Notes: generated by a model from the letters alone, not told the origin. A stretch of 64,000 bases of DNA from Erysipelotrichaceae bacterium OPF54 (GCA_022834735.1 BQKD01000001.1:2581659-2645658), one strand, 5' to 3'. Positions 35,036 through 44,742 are shown, counted from the stretch's first letter. Program-made: numbers and translations.

Positions 35036-35838
35036 AATTGCTGTACAACTCCTTCCAGTGTGCATTCTCTTTCTATTTCCACACCTTCTTTTATGAGCAG
35101 ATCGGAAAACTTCAACGCAAACGGAACATCGAGTTTCATTTCTTTGAGCCTTTTCTCCTGCCTGAAGATTTCCATTGGTCTGCCCGACATTTCGACCTGT
35201 CCGTCCCGCAGCACGATCACATATTCGCTTTGAGCGACTTCCTCCATATCGTGCGTGATGGAGATGATCGTTACATTTTTTTGTTCATGCAGTTTCCTGA
35301 TCTGTTCATTGATGCTTTTTTTTCCTTGCGGATCAAGCATGCTGGTCGATTCGTCAAAGATGATGATATCCGGTTCGATCGCGAGAATGCCTGCGATTGC
35401 GACCCGCTGTTTCTGCCCGCCGGAAAGATTGGTCGGTTCGGAATCCAGGTAGGCAGACATCCCGACCTTGGCTGCCGATCGTTCAATGATTTCCTGCATG
35501 TTCTCCTGGGGCACGCAATGATTTTCGAGCCCGAACGCAATATCATCCGCAACTGTCGATCCGATAAACTGGTTGTCGGGATTTTGAAATACGATGCCGA
35601 CATGGTCGCGGATCGTATATACGGTTTCTTCATTTAGCGTTTGACCTAATATTTGAATGGTTCCTGATCTGGCTTCGAGCAGCCCGATCAGCAGTTTGGC
35701 GATCGTGCTCTTGCCCGAACCATTATGTCCGATGATCGTGGTATAGCTTCCTTTCGGTATGGCGAAAGAAATATCTTTGATCGTTTCCCTTTCTTCTGTG
35801 TACGAGAAAACGAGATTTTTTACATTTACTGCGTCCAT
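35011..35838 (-). CDS. ecfA1: Energy-coupling factor transporter ATPase EcfA1
   Basis: The first ATPase subunit has Walker A GHNGSGKST, Q-loop IVFQNPDNQFIGSTV, signature LSGGQKQR, Walker B IIIFDEST and an H-loop THDMEE. The 275-residue length is normal. With EcfA2 and EcfT it forms the shared energising module for S components such as the RibU-like protein at 51009. A TATAAT lies at about 35868-35873. It begins the operon ecfA1-ecfA2-ecfT-truA-PHP. Confidence 0.96.
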   Translation of the reverse strand: MDAVNVKNLVFSYTEERETIKDISFAIPKGSYTTIIGHNGSGKSTIAKLLIGLLEARSGTIQILGQTLNEETVYTIRDHVGIVFQNPDNQFIGSTVADDIAFGLENHCVPQENMQEIIERSAAKVGMSAYLDSEPTNLSGGQKQRVAIAGILAIEPDIIIFDESTSMLDPQGKKSINEQIRKLHEQKNVTIISITHDMEEVAQSEYVIVLRDGQVEMSGRPMEIFRQEKRLKEMKLDVPFALKFSDLLIKEGVEIERECTLEGVVQQLCQLKQIN

Positions 35839-35900
35839 AAAACACCTCCTTGTAAACAGAGTTATTATACATTAAATTGCGATAAGAATAGTAAAAAGGC

Positions 35901-35935
35901 AAAAAAAATGATCAGATTGCTCTGATCACTTTTTT
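35901..35935 (-). terminator. Terminator before the ecf operon
   Basis: On the minus strand, TGATCAGA and TCTGATCA pair around GCAA and are followed by eight T residues. It ends the methyltransferase transcript, just past the stop at 35936. A run of T also follows on the plus strand. Confidence 0.88.
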
Positions 35936-36361
35936 CTATTTTGCGAAATTAAAGCCTTGATACTGAACGTCGACCGCTTTCATTGCGCTGATCACTGCGG
36001 ATGCGAGGAAGGTTAATCCTTCAATTGTCGATTCTCCGTTGTAAAGAACATCGACCACGTTCGTTTTCGCATCAAAAGAAGATGAAAGACCGTCTTTTGC
36101 CAGTTCCTCCTGGAATTTATCGGCAGCTTTTGAATCGGCTACCGCAAAGGACAAAGTAACGGGGAAGTTCTTTTTGTCTTCTCCTACCCATGAAAGTATA
36201 TCGGCTTTCATGGCAGGAATTTCTTCGCTCTCATTATCGTTCGGTGCAGGAAGCAGATAGTTGTCGAGCTGCTTATTCTTTCGGTCAGTCACGACTTTTA
36301 CGATTCCGGCTGTTCCGGCTGCGATACCTGCAAGGGCAGCAATCCATTTTAACCATTTCAT
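35936..36361 (-). CDS. Small membrane-anchored or secreted protein of unknown function
   Basis: The 141-residue protein starts MKWLKWIAALAGIAAGTAGI, one hydrophobic helix that is either an anchor or a signal peptide. An acidic-to-neutral soluble domain follows with the segments SFAVADSKAADKFQEELAKD and VVDVLYNGESTIEG. No family recognised. The ATG overlaps the methyltransferase stop (four-base ATGA overlap), so it is translationally coupled. Confidence 0.75.
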   Translation of the reverse strand: MKWLKWIAALAGIAAGTAGIVKVVTDRKNKQLDNYLLPAPNDNESEEIPAMKADILSWVGEDKKNFPVTLSFAVADSKAADKFQEELAKDGLSSSFDAKTNVVDVLYNGESTIEGLTFLASAVISAMKAVDVQYQGFNFAK

Positions 36362-36948
36362 GATTTTTTCCTCCTTGTCACGGCTACTCCGTCCCCTACA
36401 TCATAAAAGGTCGTCTCCCAGTCTTCGAGCGTACTTAAATACTCCCGATAGGCGCGGATCTTTCGAACGAGATGTTTCGTGTTGCGGTTATGTGTAAGTT
36501 CGGGATTGTCAACCATACCGTGAAAATTCATATTATCTGATACGATTATACCATTTTGGCTTAAAAGGGGAGAGTACTTTGCAAAGAAACGCTGATACTG
36601 TGCTTTTGCGGCATCTATAAAGATACAATCAAACAGCTGCTGTTCGATTTCTACTTCATTGGCATCTCCTTCGATCAAAGTGATCTGTTTTTCCTTGTCG
36701 CTGGCCGCAATATTTCTCCTTGCCTGTCTGATCATTTCCGGATCTCTTTCGATCGTCACGATTTTAATATGTGGATCGAGAGACGCGATCGCCAGCGATG
36801 TTTTGGCGATCGCTGTTCCAATTTCCAGAAATGATCTCACGTCGTTTGTTTTTATCTCGTTTATAAGGAATTCGAGCCCATCATCAAACATGACAGGGAC
36901 GTGATTTTCTTTTGCATATTTTTTTAAAAGTGTCTGCTCGCTATTCAT
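36358..36948 (-). CDS. SAM-dependent O-methyltransferase, TrmR (YrrM)-like
   Basis: The 196-residue class I methyltransferase has the SAM motif FLEIGTAIAKTSLAIA, the acidic post-I residue in VTIERDPEMI, and FDCIFIDAAKAQYQRFF with the metal-binding pattern, then VSDNMNFHG. This matches the caffeoyl-CoA-like O-methyltransferase family that includes TrmR, which methylates 5-hydroxyuridine at tRNA position 34 in Bacillus. It begins immediately after the rplQ terminator, so readthrough or a hidden promoter must drive it. Confidence 0.85.
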   Translation of the reverse strand: MNSEQTLLKKYAKENHVPVMFDDGLEFLINEIKTNDVRSFLEIGTAIAKTSLAIASLDPHIKIVTIERDPEMIRQARRNIAASDKEKQITLIEGDANEVEIEQQLFDCIFIDAAKAQYQRFFAKYSPLLSQNGIIVSDNMNFHGMVDNPELTHNRNTKHLVRKIRAYREYLSTLEDWETTFYDVGDGVAVTRRKKS

Positions 36949-36959
36949 AAATGCTCCTT

Positions 36960-36991
36960 AAAAAAAAGTGAAGTAGTCTATACTACTTCAC
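36960..36991 (-). terminator. Terminator of the ribosomal superoperon
   Basis: On the minus strand the ten-bp perfect stem GTGAAGTAGT/ACTACTTCAC is followed by eight T residues. It overlaps the last codons of rplQ. Confidence 0.9.
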
Positions 36992-37345
36992 AAATTCAAC
37001 GATTGCCATCGGAGCGGCATCGCCACGACGAATCCGGGTTTTCACTACGCGTGTGTACCCTCCGGTACGGTCTGCATACTCTGGTCCAATTTCATTGAAA
37101 AGTTTCTGCAGAGCTGTTGTGCCGTTTTCGTCTACTTCGATATTGCGAACATAAGCGGCAGCCTGACGACGGGCATGCAGGTCTCCTCTTTTTGCAAGAG
37201 TAACCAGGCTATCTACTACTGCGCTTACTTCTTTTGCTTTCATTTCTGTTGTTTCGATCTGACCATACTGGATCACGGAAGTAGCCATGTTGCGAAGCAA
37301 CGCTTTTCGATGATCTGCTGTACGGCCTAATTTACGATTACGCAT
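36983..37345 (-). CDS. rplQ: 50S ribosomal protein L17
   Basis: The 120-residue protein starts [20 protein letters not shown] and ends [15 protein letters not shown], with the family pattern throughout. L17 lines the polypeptide tunnel exit region. It is the last gene of the long superoperon, 17 bases after rpoA, as is usual in bacteria. Confidence 0.98.
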   Translation of the reverse strand: MRNRKLGRTADHRKALLRNMATSVIQYGQIETTEMKAKEVSAVVDSLVTLAKRGDLHARRQAAAYVRNIEVDENGTTALQKLFNEIGPEYADRTGGYTRVVKTRIRRGDAAPMAIVEFVK

Positions 37346-37362
37346 GGTCGTTCCTCCTCTGT

Positions 37363-38316
37363 TTATTCATTACTTGATTTGAAAGACAAGCCTAAAGAAT
37401 AAATTTTATCTTTGACTTCTTTCAAAGATTTCTTTCCGAGATTGCGCACATGCATCATTTCATCTTCTGTTTTCTGGACCAGTTCTTCTACAGTCGTGAT
37501 CCCGGCGCGTTTCAAGCAGTTATAAGAACGAACAGAAAGTTCAAGATCCTCGATCATCTTCGACTGAACTCCCTTGGTCGAGGCATCGTTTTCCTCTTCC
37601 TGTGCGGATTCATCTTCGATCGCGTTTTCTTCAAGATTTTTAAGAATAGCCAGGTGGTCTCTTAAGATCTTGGAAGCTATGGAAAGAGCTTCGGACGGTT
37701 TCAACGTGCCATCCGTATCGATTTCCATTGTCAGCTCGTCATATTCCTGTCCTTTATCGTTCGTTTTCGGCTCGCACACATACGCCACACGTTTAACGGG
37801 TGAATAAAGCGCATCCGTATATATGGTTCCTAATGGCTGATTATCTGTCTGATACATGTGTTTGTTGGTTTCGGCACCAACATAACCTCTGCCTAAACGG
37901 GCGGAAAGTTCCATATCAAGGGAACCTCCCTGCGACAAAGTACAGATTTCCAGATCAGGATTCAACACTTCGACCCCTTCCGGACATTCAATATCCTTGG
38001 CATATACCACACATGGTCCCTGCTTATTGATGCGCAGGGTATGGATCGCATTGTCATGAATATCCATTTTAAGGATCAGCTGCTTGATTTTGAGAATAAG
38101 GGAAGCGACATCTTCGCTTACACCTTTGATTCCGGTAAACTCATGATACACTCCATCAATCCGGATCGCGAATACTGCGCCGGACGGAACCGATGACAGC
38201 ATTACGCGACGAAGCGAATTTCCTAACGTAATCCCAAATTGACTTTCCAGTGGAGCAAAAATAAATTTACCCGTCGTCTGTGTGTCTTCTACTGTTTGAA
38301 TTTCATACTTTGTCAT
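37363..38316 (-). CDS. rpoA: RNA polymerase alpha subunit
   Basis: The 317-residue protein has the N-terminal assembly domain ([17 protein letters not shown]) and, after an acidic linker, the C-terminal domain that contacts DNA and activators ([34 protein letters not shown]). The length is normal. rpsD, which often sits just upstream in the proteobacterial alpha operon, is absent, as is normal for Firmicutes. Confidence 0.98.
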   Translation of the reverse strand: MTKYEIQTVEDTQTTGKFIFAPLESQFGITLGNSLRRVMLSSVPSGAVFAIRIDGVYHEFTGIKGVSEDVASLILKIKQLILKMDIHDNAIHTLRINKQGPCVVYAKDIECPEGVEVLNPDLEICTLSQGGSLDMELSARLGRGYVGAETNKHMYQTDNQPLGTIYTDALYSPVKRVAYVCEPKTNDKGQEYDELTMEIDTDGTLKPSEALSIASKILRDHLAILKNLEENAIEDESAQEEENDASTKGVQSKMIEDLELSVRSYNCLKRAGITTVEELVQKTEDEMMHVRNLGKKSLKEVKDKIYSLGLSFKSSNE

Positions 38317-38341
38317 TTAGGCACCTCCTTATAGTGTCCTA

Positions 38342-38731
38342 TTATCCACGAGGTCTTTTTGGCGGACGGCATCCGTTATGAGGGATCGGCGTCACATCGT
38401 TGATCATTGTGATCTCTAATCCTGCTACCTGCAGGGCTCTTACTGCCGCTTCGCGTCCAGGTCCAGGTCCTTTTACTTCTACGCTCACGCTCTTCATTCC
38501 ATGATCCATTGCCGCTTTTCCGGCTGCTTCGGCCGCCATCTGCGCCGCATACGGCGTGCTCTTCCGGCTTCCTTTGAATCCTAATGCTCCTGCCGAGCTC
38601 CATGATACGGCATTTCCTGCCTCATCCGTGATCGTAATGATCGTATTGTTGAAAGTCGAGTGAATATGAGCACATCCTCTGGCTATATTCTTTTTAACAC
38701 GACGTTTTCTTGTTTTCTGTACTTTTGCCAT
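38342..38731 (-). CDS. rpsK: 30S ribosomal protein S11
   Basis: The 129-residue protein has [20 protein letters not shown] near the start and the C-terminal [19 protein letters not shown], the universal S11 signature. S11 lies on the platform near the E site. Standard rpsM-rpsK-rpoA order, 14 bases after rpsM. Confidence 0.98.
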   Translation of the reverse strand: MAKVQKTRKRRVKKNIARGCAHIHSTFNNTIITITDEAGNAVSWSSAGALGFKGSRKSTPYAAQMAAEAAGKAAMDHGMKSVSVEVKGPGPGREAAVRALQVAGLEITMINDVTPIPHNGCRPPKRPRG

Positions 38732-38745
38732 GTCTGCTCTCCTTC

Positions 38746-39111
38746 CTACTTCTTCTTATTGGCAACTGTCTTCGCTTTGCCTTTTCTCGTTCTTGCGTTC
38801 GTCTTTGTTCTCTGTCCTCGTACCGGCAGCCCTTTGCGATGACGGATCCCACGGTAGCATCCGATCTCCATCAGCCGCTTGATGTTCAGCTGCACTTCCC
38901 GGCGAAGATCTCCTTCCACCTTGATCTTGTCTACTTCCTTCCGGATCGCATTCAGTTCCGCTTCGCTCAGATCCTTGATCCTCTTGTCTTCGCTTACGTT
39001 CGCTGCTGCCAATACTTCTTTTGCCGTCGTACGGCCGATTCCATAAATATACGTCAATGAGATGACTGCTCGTTTATCGTTTGGAATATCTACTCCTGCT
39101 ATACGTGCCAT
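38746..39111 (-). CDS. rpsM: 30S ribosomal protein S13
   Basis: The 121-residue protein starts [20 protein letters not shown] and ends in a basic tail that carries [21 protein letters not shown]13 is in the head of the small subunit and forms inter-subunit bridges. It lies 13 bases after rpmJ. Confidence 0.98.
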   Translation of the reverse strand: MARIAGVDIPNDKRAVISLTYIYGIGRTTAKEVLAAANVSEDKRIKDLSEAELNAIRKEVDKIKVEGDLRREVQLNIKRLMEIGCYRGIRHRKGLPVRGQRTKTNARTRKGKAKTVANKKK

Positions 39112-39124
39112 TCGTTCCTCCTAA

Positions 39125-39241
39125 TTAGTTTCCTTGTCTCTGTTTATGCTTCGGGTTCTCGCAAATTACCATCACTCTTCCTTTGCGGCGGATGACCCGG
39201 CATTTGTCACAGATTGGTTTTACAGATGGTCTTACTTTCAT
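39125..39241 (-). CDS. rpmJ: 50S ribosomal protein L36
   Basis: This 38-residue protein starts [20 protein letters not shown]. It has the zinc-binding pattern C-x2-C-x12-C-x4-H (Cys11, Cys14, Cys27, His32), so it is the zinc form of L36. The ATG at 39239-39241 has GGAGG upstream. It is the smallest gene of the superoperon. The normal neighbour infA is missing upstream; a 132-base structured gap takes its place. Confidence 0.95.
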   Translation of the reverse strand: MKVRPSVKPICDKCRVIRRKGRVMVICENPKHKQRQGN

Positions 39242-39286
39242 CTTATTTCCTCCTGTCACTTTATGCCACGTATTGACCTGCTAAAA

Positions 39287-39339
39287 TGCGTATGAAATCA
39301 TGCGGATTTTAACAGAAACGTGGGCTTCTGTTATACGCA
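39287..39339 (-). ncRNA. Three-way junction RNA between adk and rpmJ
   Basis: In the non-coding gap, P1 pairs 39287-39293 with 39333-39339 (seven bp), P3 pairs 39294-39299 with 39305-39310 (six pairs, one G-U) and P2 pairs 39311-39317 with 39326-39332 (seven bp). The helices abut with no unpaired junction bases. The RNA ends about 46 bases before the rpmJ start, so a translation or processing role is possible. Confidence 0.5.
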
Positions 39340-39376
39340 AATAAATGCGCTTATATATTATAAGCGCAATTTATTA
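39340..39376 (-). ncRNA. Long hairpin after the adk stop
   Basis: AATAAAT plus GCGCTTATA pairs with TATAAGCGC plus ATTTATT with one bulged base, giving about 16 pairs. It overlaps the adk stop codon and has no T run after it. It is more likely an RNA processing or stabilising structure than a terminator. Confidence 0.6.
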
Positions 39377-40021
39377 GTTTTTCAAGGCTTCCTCGATGGA
39401 AGGCCAAATTTCATCCATGCTGCGATCAGCATCAATGTGTTTTACAATACCTTTATTCTCGTAGTATGCAATAACTGGCTCGGTATTTTTTGCATACTCA
39501 TCAAGACGTACTTTTAGACTTTCCTCGTTGTCGTCTTTACGCTGAGACAACGGTTCACCATCCACATCGCAGATGCCTTCATGTTTTGGTGGAGTCGTAT
39601 ATATATTATATATAGCTCCGCACTTTTTGCATGTACGACGCCCGGTAATTCGTTTTGTCAAAACATCAAACGGAACATCCATCGCCAATACAAAATCAAC
39701 CGCTTCGTCCGTTCCTTTTGTCATTTCTTCAAACGCTTTCGCCTGATCGAGCGTGCGTGGATAGCCGTCCAGCAAATACCCGTTTTTCTTATCGGTGAGA
39801 TTTGCCAGATAATCCGCTACCATTTTATTCGTAATTTCATCCGGAACAAGAAGTCCTTTTTCCGTATACGCTTTGGCCTGCTGTCCAAGCGGAGTACCGT
39901 TTGCGATGTTTGCGCGGAAGATATCTCCAGTCGAGATGTGGTTTAAGTTAAACTCATCTTTAATTCGGCTTGAGAACGTACCTTTGCCAGATCCAGGTGC
40001 ACCCATAATAAAGATGTTCAT
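39374..40021 (-). CDS. adk: Adenylate kinase
   Basis: Adk interconverts ATP, ADP and AMP. The 215-residue long-form enzyme has the P-loop GAPGSGKGT, the AMP site LDGYPRTLDQAKAF and DVPFDVLTKRI. The lid domain has CKKC followed later by a Cys and Asp (CDVD), the zinc-binding pattern of Gram-positive Adk with one Cys replaced by Asp. It lies 12 bases after secY. The expected map and infA genes after it are not here. Confidence 0.97.
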   Translation of the reverse strand: MNIFIMGAPGSGKGTFSSRIKDEFNLNHISTGDIFRANIANGTPLGQQAKAYTEKGLLVPDEITNKMVADYLANLTDKKNGYLLDGYPRTLDQAKAFEEMTKGTDEAVDFVLAMDVPFDVLTKRITGRRTCKKCGAIYNIYTTPPKHEGICDVDGEPLSQRKDDNEESLKVRLDEYAKNTEPVIAYYENKGIVKHIDADRSMDEIWPSIEEALKN

Positions 40022-40033
40022 ATTAATCTCCCT

Positions 40034-41323
40034 TTAGTCTTCGAAATACTTCTTATACGATTTTTGTGTAATTAATCCTTGAACCTGTCGTACCGTTTCG
40101 ATCGCAACACCAACAACGATGATCATTCCCGTTCCGCCCAAAGCCATTGAACTAGGAAGTTCCGGCCAGATCAGCGGCATCACATGAGGCATTACTGCGA
40201 TGAAAGCCAGAGCAACAGCCCCCAGGACCGTGATACGGGACAATACGCGATTGATATAATCTTCTGTTTCTTTTCCAGGACGGACACTTGGGATGTATGC
40301 CCCGGATTTACCCAGATTTTCCGCAATTTTTTCCGGATTGATCTGCATCTTCGTATAGAAGAAAGTAAACAGAAGGATCAGTACTACATACACTGCAAGA
40401 GAATACCATGTCTGCAGTCCCAGCCAATTCTGCATCGGTCTGATCCAGTCGTTTTCCGGGAAGAAACTTGCGATCTGCAGTGGTGCCATCATCAATGACG
40501 AAGCAAAGATTACCGGAATTACGCTCGCCGAGTTGACCTTGAGCGGCAGATAATTCATTTTGCTGTTGTTCGCCAATGTGACGGAGCTTGATGTATACTG
40601 GATCGGTATTTTTCTTTCGGCGGTATTGATCAAAGTCACAAAAATAATAATCAACAAGTAAATAACGATATATGCTGCAAAAAGCAATGCGCCATTTGCG
40701 ATATTCCCTTCAATAAGAGATGACCATGCAGAGGAGAACTGCTGCGGCATCCGCCCAACAATTCCAGCCATGATGACCATCGAAATTCCGTTTCCTATTC
40801 CTTTTAATGATATTTGATCTCCGATCCAGACAAGGAACATCGTTCCGGCCGTGAAGATCGTTGAGATAAACAGTAATTTTGCAACAGTAACTCCGCCTAC
40901 GATCAATCCTGTATATGTATGCGAAAATCCGTATACTAATGAAAAGGATTGAACGAAAGCGAAAACCACTGCAAGATATCTCGTGTATTTATCTAATTTT
41001 TTTCGACCATTAGCTCCTGATTTGGATAGCTCAGTCAAACTAGGGATTACATCCATGCTCAGCAACTGAATGATGATCGAAGATGTAATATAGGGTGTAA
41101 CTCCAAGAGCAAATACTGAAAACTGCTCCAGACCTCCACCGCCCAGCAGGTTCAACATGGCAAACAGAGAATTTTCTCCGATTCCTGCTACCAGATCAGA
41201 TGTATTTACGTCCGGGATCGTGATGGCACAACCGAGACGGTATACAAGAAAGGCAAAGAGAGTAAAGAATATCCGGTTCCGGATATCTTTATTTGTCCAC
41301 ATTGCCTTAATGCTTGATGCCAT
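40034..41323 (-). CDS. secY: Protein translocase subunit SecY
   Basis: SecY is the channel subunit of the Sec translocon. The 429-residue protein has ten membrane helices. The plug and helix 2 region LFAMLNLLGGGGLEQFSVFA and the cytoplasmic loop KMQINPEKIAENLGKSGAY are characteristic. It follows rplO by three bases in the spc cluster, its usual place. Confidence 0.98.
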   Translation of the reverse strand: MASSIKAMWTNKDIRNRIFFTLFAFLVYRLGCAITIPDVNTSDLVAGIGENSLFAMLNLLGGGGLEQFSVFALGVTPYITSSIIIQLLSMDVIPSLTELSKSGANGRKKLDKYTRYLAVVFAFVQSFSLVYGFSHTYTGLIVGGVTVAKLLFISTIFTAGTMFLVWIGDQISLKGIGNGISMVIMAGIVGRMPQQFSSAWSSLIEGNIANGALLFAAYIVIYLLIIIFVTLINTAERKIPIQYTSSSVTLANNSKMNYLPLKVNSASVIPVIFASSLMMAPLQIASFFPENDWIRPMQNWLGLQTWYSLAVYVVLILLFTFFYTKMQINPEKIAENLGKSGAYIPSVRPGKETEDYINRVLSRITVLGAVALAFIAVMPHVMPLIWPELPSSMALGGTGMIIVVGVAIETVRQVQGLITQKSYKKYFED

Positions 41324-41326
41324 TAA

Positions 41327-41764
41327 TTAGCAGACCTCTACTTTTCCGCCTGCGTTTTCAATAGCTTCCTGCGCTGATTTAGAGAATTTTGCTGCCGTAA
41401 CAGTCAGTTTCTTAGTCAGCTCGCCATTTCCAAGAATTTTTACACCATTTAATTCTTTTTTTACCAGACCGCTTTCGATCAAAAGTGCAGGAGTAACGTT
41501 CGTACCGTCCTCAAAACGATTCAGGTCTTTCACGTTAACAATTGCATATTCTTTGCGGTTGAAGTTTGTAAATCCACGTTTAGGAAGACGACGTGCGATC
41601 GGTGTCTGACCACCTTCGAAACCGATCCGGGTTCCGCCGCCGCTACGTGCGTTCTGTCCTTTCTGGCCTCGGGTGGAAGTTTTTCCCATTCCGCTTCCAG
41701 GACCACGTCCAACACGTTTCTTTGCTGTACGTGGGCTCAGGGATGACATTTCATGTAATTTCAT
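41327..41764 (-). CDS. rplO: 50S ribosomal protein L15
   Basis: The 145-residue protein starts [20 protein letters not shown] and has the glycine-rich GQNARSGGG segment, typical of L15. It follows rpsE by only 15 bases, so there is no space for rpmD (L30), which usually lies between them. Confidence 0.98.
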   Translation of the reverse strand: MKLHEMSSLSPRTAKKRVGRGPGSGMGKTSTRGQKGQNARSGGGTRIGFEGGQTPIARRLPKRGFTNFNRKEYAIVNVKDLNRFEDGTNVTPALLIESGLVKKELNGVKILGNGELTKKLTVTAAKFSKSAQEAIENAGGKVEVC

Positions 41765-41779
41765 TTCATCTACCTCCGA

Positions 41780-42292
41780 TTAATAACCACGGATTTCTTC
41801 CGGAGTTTTTCCACGAAGTTCGGCAACCTGCTCAACAGTTCTCAGGCTCTTCAGACCTTCGACAGTCGCACGCACCACATTGATCTTAGTACGTGAACCG
41901 AGGCATTTTGTCAGGATATCGCTGATACCTGCCAGTTCGATCACTGCACGGGCAGCACCGCCGGCGATAACACCGGTACCTTCGCTTGCCGGGCGCATGA
42001 ATACTGAACCTGCACCATAATTTCCTGTTACTTCATGAGGAATCGTCGTTCCGATAATAGGAACTGTAAATACATTTTTCTTCGCATTGTCTACGGCTTT
42101 ACGGATCGCATCAGGTACTTCTTTTGCTTTTCCGGTTCCGATTCCAACGCGTCCTTTACGGTCACCAACAACAACTAATGCCGCAAAGCGGAAGTTACGA
42201 CCACCTTTAACAACTTTCGTAACACGGTTAATGGCTACGACTTGTTCTTCAAATTCTTTCTGGTCTCTTCTAGGTTTTCTTTCATTTGCCAT
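41780..42292 (-). CDS. rpsE: 30S ribosomal protein S5
   Basis: The 170-residue protein has [19 protein letters not shown] and the C-terminal [20 protein letters not shown] block. S5 is important for decoding accuracy and mRNA helicase activity. The usual rpsE position after rplR is kept. Confidence 0.98.
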   Translation of the reverse strand: MANERKPRRDQKEFEEQVVAINRVTKVVKGGRNFRFAALVVVGDRKGRVGIGTGKAKEVPDAIRKAVDNAKKNVFTVPIIGTTIPHEVTGNYGAGSVFMRPASEGTGVIAGGAARAVIELAGISDILTKCLGSRTKINVVRATVEGLKSLRTVEQVAELRGKTPEEIRGY

Positions 42293-42304
42293 TGTCAGGA
42301 CCTC

Positions 42305-42661
42305 CTAAAATTCTAAGCCAGCTTCACGAGCTGCGTCAGCAAGAGCTGCAACACGACCAGTGTAGATATAACCGCCACGGTCGAATACAACCTTCTTGAT
42401 TCCTTTTTCTTGAGCACGTTTAGCAAGTTCGGCTCCAACTTTTTTTGCAGCCTCGATGTTTCCACCGTTTTCAAGCTTCATGTCGACGCTTGAAGCCGCT
42501 GCCAGCGTGTTTCCATTCACATCGTCAATGATCTGTGCATGGATATGAGCATTACTTCTGAATACATTCAAACGTGGGCATTCAGGAGTCCCGCTTAAAT
42601 TTTTACGTACACGCACATGACGACGTAGTCTTTGTGAATTACGTGATTCTTTTTTCAACAT
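42305..42661 (-). CDS. rplR: 50S ribosomal protein L18
   Basis: The 118-residue protein has [20 protein letters not shown] and ends [15 protein letters not shown], the L18 signature. L18 binds 5S rRNA with L5 and L25. It is 21 bases after rplF. Confidence 0.98.
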   Translation of the reverse strand: MLKKESRNSQRLRRHVRVRKNLSGTPECPRLNVFRSNAHIHAQIIDDVNGNTLAAASSVDMKLENGGNIEAAKKVGAELAKRAQEKGIKKVVFDRGGYIYTGRVAALADAAREAGLEF

Positions 42662-42682
42662 ATTAGATCTCCTCTCCCACTA

Positions 42683-43228
42683 TTATTTCTTACCGGCTGT
42701 CTTGCCTTCCTTGCGGCGTACGACTTCACCTTTGTAGCGAATACCTTTGCCTTTGTATGGTTCAGGTTTGCGGACAGCACGGATATTTGCAGAATATTCA
42801 CCAACGAGCTGTTTATCGATTCCGGCAACCTTGATCGTTGTTGCGCTTGGGCATGTAACTTCAAGACCTTCTACGATATCCATCTCTACCGGATGAGAGT
42901 AACCAACGTTCATAGTCAGTTTATTGCCTTTAACAGCTGTACGGAATCCGATTCCGACTAATTCGAGTTCTTTAGCGAATCCTTCCGAAACTCCGACAAC
43001 CATGTTGTGCAGAAGCGCACGAGTTGTTCCGTGAAGCTGTTTTGTGTGTTTTTCGTCATTTGGACGTTTAACAGTGACTTCGCTGCCTTCCACATTGATC
43101 ATCATCAATGGTGAAAATTTACGAGTTAAAGTTCCTTTAGGTCCTTTAACAGTCACCTCATTCCCTGCAGCAACTTCAACAGTTACGCCTGCAGGAATGG
43201 TAATCAGTTTATTCCCGATACGTGACAT
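42683..43228 (-). CDS. rplF: 50S ribosomal protein L6
   Basis: The 181-residue protein starts [20 protein letters not shown]. It carries two L6 repeats and the C-terminal signature [20 protein letters not shown]. It contacts the sarcin-ricin loop region near the factor-binding site. Confidence 0.98.
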   Translation of the reverse strand: MSRIGNKLITIPAGVTVEVAAGNEVTVKGPKGTLTRKFSPLMMINVEGSEVTVKRPNDEKHTKQLHGTTRALLHNMVVGVSEGFAKELELVGIGFRTAVKGNKLTMNVGYSHPVEMDIVEGLEVTCPSATTIKVAGIDKQLVGEYSANIRAVRKPEPYKGKGIRYKGEVVRRKEGKTAGKK

Positions 43229-43245
43229 TTTTTATTTTCCTCCTA

Positions 43246-43641
43246 TTACCAGATGTATGCGATTACTTCGCCGCCAACGTGGTTTTTCTTCGCATCACGG
43301 TCTGTCATCATTCCATTCGATGTGGAAATGATCGCTGTTCCAAGTCCGTTCAGTACGCGCGGCAGATTTTCAACCTGGGCGTAAACACGGAGTCCCGGTT
43401 TTGAGATACGGCGAAGTCCGCTGATAACACGTTCTCCGTTCTTTCCGTATTTCAGGTCGATCGTCAGGACTTTCTTGACGTCGCCTTCAATTTTATAATC
43501 GTTGATGTATCCTTCACTCTTCAAGATCTCAGCAATAGCTTTTTTCTCTTTGCTGGAAGGCATGCTCACTGTTTCGTGTTTCTGCTGCAATGCATTACGA
43601 ATACGAGTAAGCATATCTGCGATTGGATCTGTCATATTCAT
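43246..43641 (-). CDS. rpsH: 30S ribosomal protein S8
   Basis: The 131-residue protein has [16 protein letters not shown] and ends [18 protein letters not shown]8 binds the central domain of 16S rRNA. In many bacteria it also represses the spc operon; no target site is assigned here. Confidence 0.98.
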   Translation of the reverse strand: MNMTDPIADMLTRIRNALQQKHETVSMPSSKEKKAIAEILKSEGYINDYKIEGDVKKVLTIDLKYGKNGERVISGLRRISKPGLRVYAQVENLPRVLNGLGTAIISTSNGMMTDRDAKKNHVGGEVIAYIW

Positions 43642-43659
43642 AAATCGTATGCCTCCTTA

Positions 43660-43845
43660 TTACCAGCTTGCCTTCTTAACTCCCGGGATCTGACCTTTGT
43701 AAGCCAGTTCGCGGAAGCAGATACGGCAAAGTTTATATTTTCTTAAAACAGAGTGTGGACGTCCGCAGCGCTCGCAGCGTGTATATTCACGCACTTTATA
43801 TTTTTGAGGACGCTGCTGTTTATTGATCATTGCTTTTTTAGCCAT
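43660..43845 (-). CDS. rpsN: 30S ribosomal protein S14 type Z
   Basis: The 61-residue short S14 has two Cys pairs, [20 protein letters not shown], which bind zinc. It is the zinc-dependent form (called rpsZ or rpsN1), and begins [10 protein letters not shown]. No zinc-free paralogue is in the window. Confidence 0.97.
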   Translation of the reverse strand: MAKKAMINKQQRPQKYKVREYTRCERCGRPHSVLRKYKLCRICFRELAYKGQIPGVKKASW

Positions 43846-43857
43846 AATTTCCTCCTC

Positions 43858-44397
43858 TTATTTTTTGAAAGGCATTCCCATTGCAGTTAACAATGCTTTT
43901 GCCTCGTCATTAGTTTTTGCTGTTGTCACGATAACAACATCCATACCACGAGTACGGTTAACCTTATCGAAATCAATTTCTGGGAAAATGATCTGTTCTT
44001 TCACGCCCAGTGTGTAGTTGCCGCGTCCGTCGAAGCTTGTATCGCTTACGCCACGGAAGTCACGTACACGAGGCAGTGAAATGTTGAACAATTTATCAAG
44101 GAAATCATACATTTTGTCGGAGCGCAGTGTCACCTTGCATCCGATCGGCATTCCTTCACGCAATTTGAAGTTCGCAATTGATTTTTTTGCTTTTGTGATT
44201 ACAGGTGCCTGTCCTGTAATGGCAGCTAATTCCTCTACTGCCTCATCAAGCAGCTTGGAGTTCTGGATCGCATCACCAACACCAATGTTTACTACGACTT
44301 TGTCGATTTTCGGAACTTCCATAATTGATGAGTAGTTGAATTCCTTCATCAATTGAGGGACAACGTCGTTTTTATATTTTTCCAATAAACGGTTCAT
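43858..44397 (-). CDS. rplE: 50S ribosomal protein L5
   Basis: The 179-residue protein has [20 protein letters not shown] and [16 protein letters not shown]5 binds 5S rRNA and forms the bridge to the small-subunit head near S13. Normal length and order. Confidence 0.98.
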   Translation of the reverse strand: MNRLLEKYKNDVVPQLMKEFNYSSIMEVPKIDKVVVNIGVGDAIQNSKLLDEAVEELAAITGQAPVITKAKKSIANFKLREGMPIGCKVTLRSDKMYDFLDKLFNISLPRVRDFRGVSDTSFDGRGNYTLGVKEQIIFPEIDFDKVNRTRGMDVVIVTTAKTNDEAKALLTAMGMPFKK

Positions 44398-44406
44398 GAT
44401 ACCCTC

Positions 44407-44730
44407 CTACTTCACTTCTGTGCCCGATTTTACGAACACACGAACTTTTTCTTTCTTTCCGTCTTTGTTTGTACGGAATTCATAACGCACGCGGCTAGGT
44501 GCTTTTGCTTTTTCATCATACAGCATAACGTTGGATACGTGGATCTTTGCTTCTTTTTCAATGATCCCGCCATCCGGATTCTGCTGTGTCGGTTTCTGGT
44601 GTTTTTTCACGACATTTACGCCTTCGACAATTACTTTGTCTTCGCGCGGAAATGCTTCTTTTACTTCACCGATCGTGCCTTTGTAAGCACCTGTAATAAC
44701 TTGAACTTTATCACCTTTTTTAATTCTCAC
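44407..44730 (-). CDS. rplX: 50S ribosomal protein L24
   Basis: The 107-residue protein starts [20 protein letters not shown], a KOW motif, and has [20 protein letters not shown]24 starts 50S assembly on the 5' domain of 23S rRNA. Confidence 0.98.
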   Translation of the reverse strand: MRIKKGDKVQVITGAYKGTIGEVKEAFPREDKVIVEGVNVVKKHQKPTQQNPDGGIIEKEAKIHVSNVMLYDEKAKAPSRVRYEFRTNKDGKKEKVRVFVKSGTEVK

Positions 44731-44742
44731 AAGACACTCCTC

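Noticed and set aside
39242-39373. A hidden infA gene in the adk-rpmJ gap
   Set aside because: The gap is too short for the roughly 72-codon IF-1 gene with signals, and no frame shows its conserved start.
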